Below, piece after piece: positions 5,493 to 8,276 of a stretch of 8,276 nucleotides of DNA. Location of the stretch: positions 1-8,276 of the forward strand of contig JBFFTZ010000101.1 of NCBI GenBank assembly GCA_041571575.1. Reading direction: 5' to 3'. This DNA is from CAKZML01 sp041571575 (lineage in GTDB: Bacteria; Pseudomonadota; Gammaproteobacteria; Steroidobacterales; BM003). The translations under genes and the position numbers were made by a program. The notes under the pieces are model-generated. The model was not told where the DNA came from, did not search any database, and saw nothing but the letters and a program-made list of their open reading frames with translations. Every line of letters begins with the position of its first letter. The first letter of the stretch is position 1.

Positions 5493-7124
5493 CTACGCAT
5501 CCAGCTCTTCGCGATACCGACGGGCGGCGCCCACGAAACCGGAGAACAATGGATGGCCGTCACGGGGAGTCGACGTGAACTCCGGATGGAACTGGCTGGC
5601 CAGGAACCAGGGATGATCGGGCAATTCAATAATTTCTACCAGCCCGTCAGCTGAGCGGCCCGAGAAACTCATTCCCGCCTCACGCATTCTTTCCAGGTAG
5701 TTGTTATTGAATTCATAGCGGTGACGATGGCGCTCCATGACGCTTTCGGCGCCGTAGCTGCGAGCAGCCAGGCTACCGGGCTCCAGGAAAGCTTCCTGGG
5801 CACCCAGCCTCATGGTGCCCCCAAGGTCAGATTCCTTGCTGCGCGCCTGCACGCCCTGGAACTGGTCCTGCCATTCGGTGATCAGGGCAATTACCGGGTT
5901 CTCAGACTTGTCGTTGAACTCCGAACTATCGGCATCGGCAATTCCCAGTACATGTCGGGCGTATTCAATTACCGCAACCTGCATACCCAGGCAAATGCCC
6001 AGGTAGGGAATATTGTTTTCGCGAGCCAGCTTGACCGCCTGGATCTTGCCCTCGATGCCGCGCTCACCGAATCCGCCCGGAACCAGGATCGCGTCCACAC
6101 CGTCCAGCAATCCAATCCCCTGTTTCTCGATGGACTCGGCTTCTACGTAATGGATATTGACCTTGGTACGGGTATGCACGCCGGCATGCACCAACGCCTC
6201 GGTGAGAGAAATGTAGGCATCCCGAAGATCCATGTACTTGCCCACCATGGCGATATTCACTTCCGCTTCAGGGTTCTGCTTGGCTTCAACCACCGCATCC
6301 CAATCGCTTAAGTCGGCAGGCGGCACATCCAGGCCCAGTTTCTCAACGACAATTTCGTCCAGCTGCTGTTCCAGCAACATGCGCGGAATCTTGTACAGAT
6401 CGTCGGCGTCTCTTGCTGAGATTACTGCCCGCTCTTCAACATTGGTGAACAGGGAAATTTTCCGTCTCTGCTCATCCGGCAGCGCCTTTTCAGAGCGGCA
6501 AATCAGTATATCCGGCTGGATCCCGATTGAACGCAGTTCCTTGACCGAATGCTGAGTAGGCTTGGTCTTGATTTCCGAAGACACGGCGATGTAAGGCACC
6601 AGGGTCAGGTGGATATATATCGCCTGATCCCGACCCAGTTCCACGCCCAACTGGCGAATGGCCTCCATGAACGGCAAAGACTCGATGTCACCCACCGTGC
6701 CGCCAATTTCCACCATACAAACGTCGGCATCACCAGCGCCAAGGATCACGCTGCGCTTTATCTCGTCAGTAATATGGGGAATCACCTGGACAGTTCCGCC
6801 CAGGTAGTCACCCCGGCGCTCTTTTTCGATCACCGTGAGGTAGATTCTCCCGGTGGTGAAATTACTGTTGCGCCCGGTCGTAGTCCGCACGAAGCGTTCG
6901 TAGTGACCCAGGTCCAGGTCGGTCTCCGCCCCGTCACTGGTGACAAATACTTCACCGTGCTGGAAGGGACTCATGGTTCCCGGATCCACGTTGATATAGG
7001 GGTCCAGCTTAATCATGCTGACCTTGAGGCCGCGCGCTTCAAGAATAGCGCCCAGGGAGGCTGCCGTGATTCCCTTACCTAAAGAAGAAACCACACCGCC
7101 GGTAACAAAAACAAAACGGGTCAT
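5493..7124 (-). CDS. pyrG: CTP synthase
   Basis: Makes CTP from UTP, ATP and glutamine; cytosolic, the last step of de novo pyrimidine nucleotide synthesis. It is 543 aa, full length (E. coli 545). The N-terminal amidoligase domain (about 1-266) starts with the P-loop region VTGGVVSSLGKGIT (7-20) and carries KLDPYINVDPGTMSP (39-53) and EIGGTVGDIES (139-149). The C-terminal class I glutamine amidotransferase domain has the oxyanion strand PGGFGERG (349-356), nucleophile Cys378 in LGICLGMQ, and His513/Glu515 in HPEF. A partial ribosome binding site (AGGCGGA) precedes the ATG. It heads the run pyrG-kdsA-eno-ftsB, with kdsA 12 bp downstream. CTP is also needed by KdsB (not in the window) to activate the Kdo whose precursor KdsA makes. 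Confidence 0.99.
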   Translation of the reverse strand: MTRFVFVTGGVVSSLGKGITAASLGAILEARGLKVSMIKLDPYINVDPGTMSPFQHGEVFVTSDGAETDLDLGHYERFVRTTTGRNSNFTTGRIYLTVIEKERRGDYLGGTVQVIPHITDEIKRSVILGAGDADVCMVEIGGTVGDIESLPFMEAIRQLGVELGRDQAIYIHLTLVPYIAVSSEIKTKPTQHSVKELRSIGIQPDILICRSEKALPDEQRRKISLFTNVEERAVISARDADDLYKIPRMLLEQQLDEIVVEKLGLDVPPADLSDWDAVVEAKQNPEAEVNIAMVGKYMDLRDAYISLTEALVHAGVHTRTKVNIHYVEAESIEKQGIGLLDGVDAILVPGGFGERGIEGKIQAVKLARENNIPYLGICLGMQVAVIEYARHVLGIADADSSEFNDKSENPVIALITEWQDQFQGVQARSKESDLGGTMRLGAQEAFLEPGSLAARSYGAESVMERHRHRYEFNNNYLERMREAGMSFSGRSADGLVEIIELPDHPWFLASQFHPEFTSTPRDGHPLFSGFVGAARRYREELDA

Positions 7125-7173
7125 TTAGAATTTCCGCCTGAAGAATTAATGTGCCGTGCGCACACTGCAAGAC

Positions 7174-7198
7174 GGGGTTCTAAGTTACCAGAACGCCC
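7174..7198. repeat. Imperfect inverted repeat in the tilS-pyrG gap
   Basis: GGGGTTCT (7174-7181) can pair with AGAAC plus CCC (7190-7194 and 7196-7198), with an 8-base loop and a single bulged G at 7195. The perfect core is GTTCT/AGAAC. It covers the candidate -10 of the pyrG promoter, so it could be an operator, or a weak hairpin at the end of the tilS transcript; no T-tract follows on either strand. Confidence 0.4.
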
Positions 7199-7210
7199 CT
7201 TTCCGGACAA
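7182..7210 (-). promoter_or_regulatory. Candidate pyrG promoter
   Basis: In the 168-bp gap between tilS and pyrG (7125-7292), the minus strand has TTGTCC (7210-7205, 4/6 match to -35), 17 bases, then TGG-TAACTT (-10 at 7187-7182 with an extended TGn, only 3/6 in the hexamer). Transcription would start near 7175, leaving a leader of about 50 bases. The remainder of the gap shows an 8-bp palindrome GTGCGCAC (7156-7163) and no open frame I would call a gene. Confidence 0.3.
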
Positions 7211-7292
7211 TGGGAAACCCCTCACCCGGCGGGAATACCGGCATCTTCGCGGGGAATAGTTCCGCTGGAGTATGAATTCGAGCAACAGGGGC

Positions 7293-8276
7293 CTACACAA
7301 CCAGCCTGGGGGCATCTTTCCAGCCCACTATCAGGGCATCACCACCGGCCGTTGAAGCAAACTCCTGCTCGACCCAGAATTGACCCACCGCAGCGAGTCT
7401 GCCGTCCACGTAGACCAGGGGAACCCGGTCCCGCATCCAGGGCAACACACCGGCATCCTGGAACAAATCGCGCAAACCCTGGCTGCCCTCGCGTCCGGCA
7501 AGCCTGAGCTTCTCTCCCCCGCGCCTGAAGCGTACTTCAATCTCTTTTCCTTCCAGGGCCCCGGGATCAAGCCCCGGCCCGGGCCCCTCAACCAGGGATA
7601 ATTGCCCCAAACCCCCAGGCAACTCCAGCACCGCCTTCGCCGACCATGGCAGCGACCCGCCCGGGGGTGGCGCCTGGGTGGGTTGAATAATCAATCTGCC
7701 CCGGTATCGGCGAATCTCGGCCCCCTGCCATGACAAACAGGGCAGAGCCTGGGGCTTCGCCTTCAACACCTGCTCGGGCAGCAAGGCCAGTACATGGGCG
7801 GGAGGATTGGGCAATCCCGCCCGACCGACCCAATAACGCACGAGGTTTCCTGTCCGGGGCGGGTCCAGGGCCAACAATTCTTGGACCAGCAGGTCCCCGT
7901 CAATGGAACAGCGCTGATAATCATCCTCGGCCAATTGCTCCAGCAATCCGCGGGCCTCCCCACAATAGCGCGCGCTGCGCGAGGCGCCCCGGGCTGCGGC
8001 CGGCCAGCGTTGCTTCAAGGCAGGCAGCACCTGGTGGCGCAAATAATTGCGATCAAAGTTCGTGTCCCGGTTGCTGGGCTCTTCAATCCACTCCACTCCC
8101 CGCTGACAGGCCCAGTGGCGCAATTCTTCCCGGGGGAAATCCAGAAGTGGTCGAAAGTGGCAGCCGGATCCGAACGCCGCGATGAACGGCATGGCCGCCA
8201 GCCCCGCCACTCCGGCGCCACGCATCAGCTGCAGCAACACGGTTTCCAGCTGGTCATCCTGGTGATGACCGGTGAG
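7293..8276 (-). CDS. tilS: tRNA(Ile)-lysidine synthase, N-terminus missing
   Basis: Attaches lysine to C34 of the CAU-anticodon tRNA-Ile using ATP, so that the tRNA reads AUA as isoleucine; essential and cytosolic. 327 residues are visible (E. coli TilS is 432 aa); about the first 100, with the PP-loop SGGxDS motif, lie past the right edge. The frame runs to 8276, and the first visible residues are LTGHHQDDQLETVLLQL, the family's second catalytic motif. FRPLLDF and EEPSNRDTNFDRNYLRHQVLP follow, then the C-terminal tRNA-binding domain with RFRRGGEKLRLAGREG and LRDLFQDAGVLPWMRDRVPLV. A GTG at 8240 is internal, not the start. A Gly/Pro-rich linker (VEGPGPGLDPGALEG) is encoded by a very GC-rich tract near 7556-7587. 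pyrG follows after 168 bp, with no clear terminator between. Confidence 0.97.
   Translation of the reverse strand, partial: LTGHHQDDQLETVLLQLMRGAGVAGLAAMPFIAAFGSGCHFRPLLDFPREELRHWACQRGVEWIEEPSNRDTNFDRNYLRHQVLPALKQRWPAAARGASRSARYCGEARGLLEQLAEDDYQRCSIDGDLLVQELLALDPPRTGNLVRYWVGRAGLPNPPAHVLALLPEQVLKAKPQALPCLSWQGAEIRRYRGRLIIQPTQAPPPGGSLPWSAKAVLELPGGLGQLSLVEGPGPGLDPGALEGKEIEVRFRRGGEKLRLAGREGSQGLRDLFQDAGVLPWMRDRVPLVYVDGRLAAVGQFWVEQEFASTAGGDALIVGWKDAPRLVV

Noticed and set aside
6549..7082. 177-codon plus-strand frame opposite pyrG
   Set aside because: Antisense to the most conserved part of CTP synthase, with no ribosome binding site or motif.
7249..7265. Hairpin GC-GG-GGAA-TAG-TTCC-GC as a tilS terminator
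   Set aside because: The stem is short and bulged with a 3-base loop, and no T-run follows on the minus strand.

Overview
This is an ordinary housekeeping block from the chromosome of a gammaproteobacterium. The gene order tilS-pyrG-kdsA-eno-ftsB-truD-surE-pcm on the minus strand is the order known from Pseudomonas-like and Xanthomonas-like genomes. kdsA (a lipopolysaccharide inner-core gene) shows a Gram-negative cell. The sequence looks moderately GC-rich with mostly CTG/GCC-type codons. I cannot assign a genus. I saw no mobile elements, CRISPR array, tRNA or rRNA, and nothing that looks like a new defence or biosynthetic system.

Layout, read in the direction of transcription (high to low coordinates). 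tilS enters from the right edge without its N-terminus. A 168-bp gap (7125-7292) follows and probably holds the pyrG promoter. Then comes a compact run: pyrG, 12 bp, kdsA, 35 bp, eno, 4 bp, ftsB. An intrinsic terminator is built into the last codons and stop of ftsB. In relatives ispD and ispF usually follow ftsB; here they are absent and truD starts 70 bp past the ftsB stop. After truD, a single plus-strand gene for an Smr-domain protein is inserted tail-to-tail with truD (the two stop codons share the bases CTAG) and head-to-head with surE. surE and pcm follow as a coupled pair with an ATGA overlap. pcm runs off the left edge.

The genes share no single pathway. They cover tRNA maturation (tilS lysidine, truD pseudouridine), nucleotide supply (pyrG CTP, surE nucleotidase), central metabolism (eno makes PEP), envelope synthesis (kdsA uses PEP, and CTP from pyrG is used later to activate Kdo), division (ftsB) and stationary-phase repair (pcm). 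pyrG-kdsA-eno is therefore a partly coherent supply line for Kdo.

Points worth a second look: KdsA carries the full ligand set of the metal-dependent class; the isp genes are missing behind a terminator overlapping ftsB; the inverted smr gene may sit inside a non-contiguous truD-surE transcription unit and is bracketed by two strong 7-bp hairpins; and the surE start is best placed at an internal TTG.
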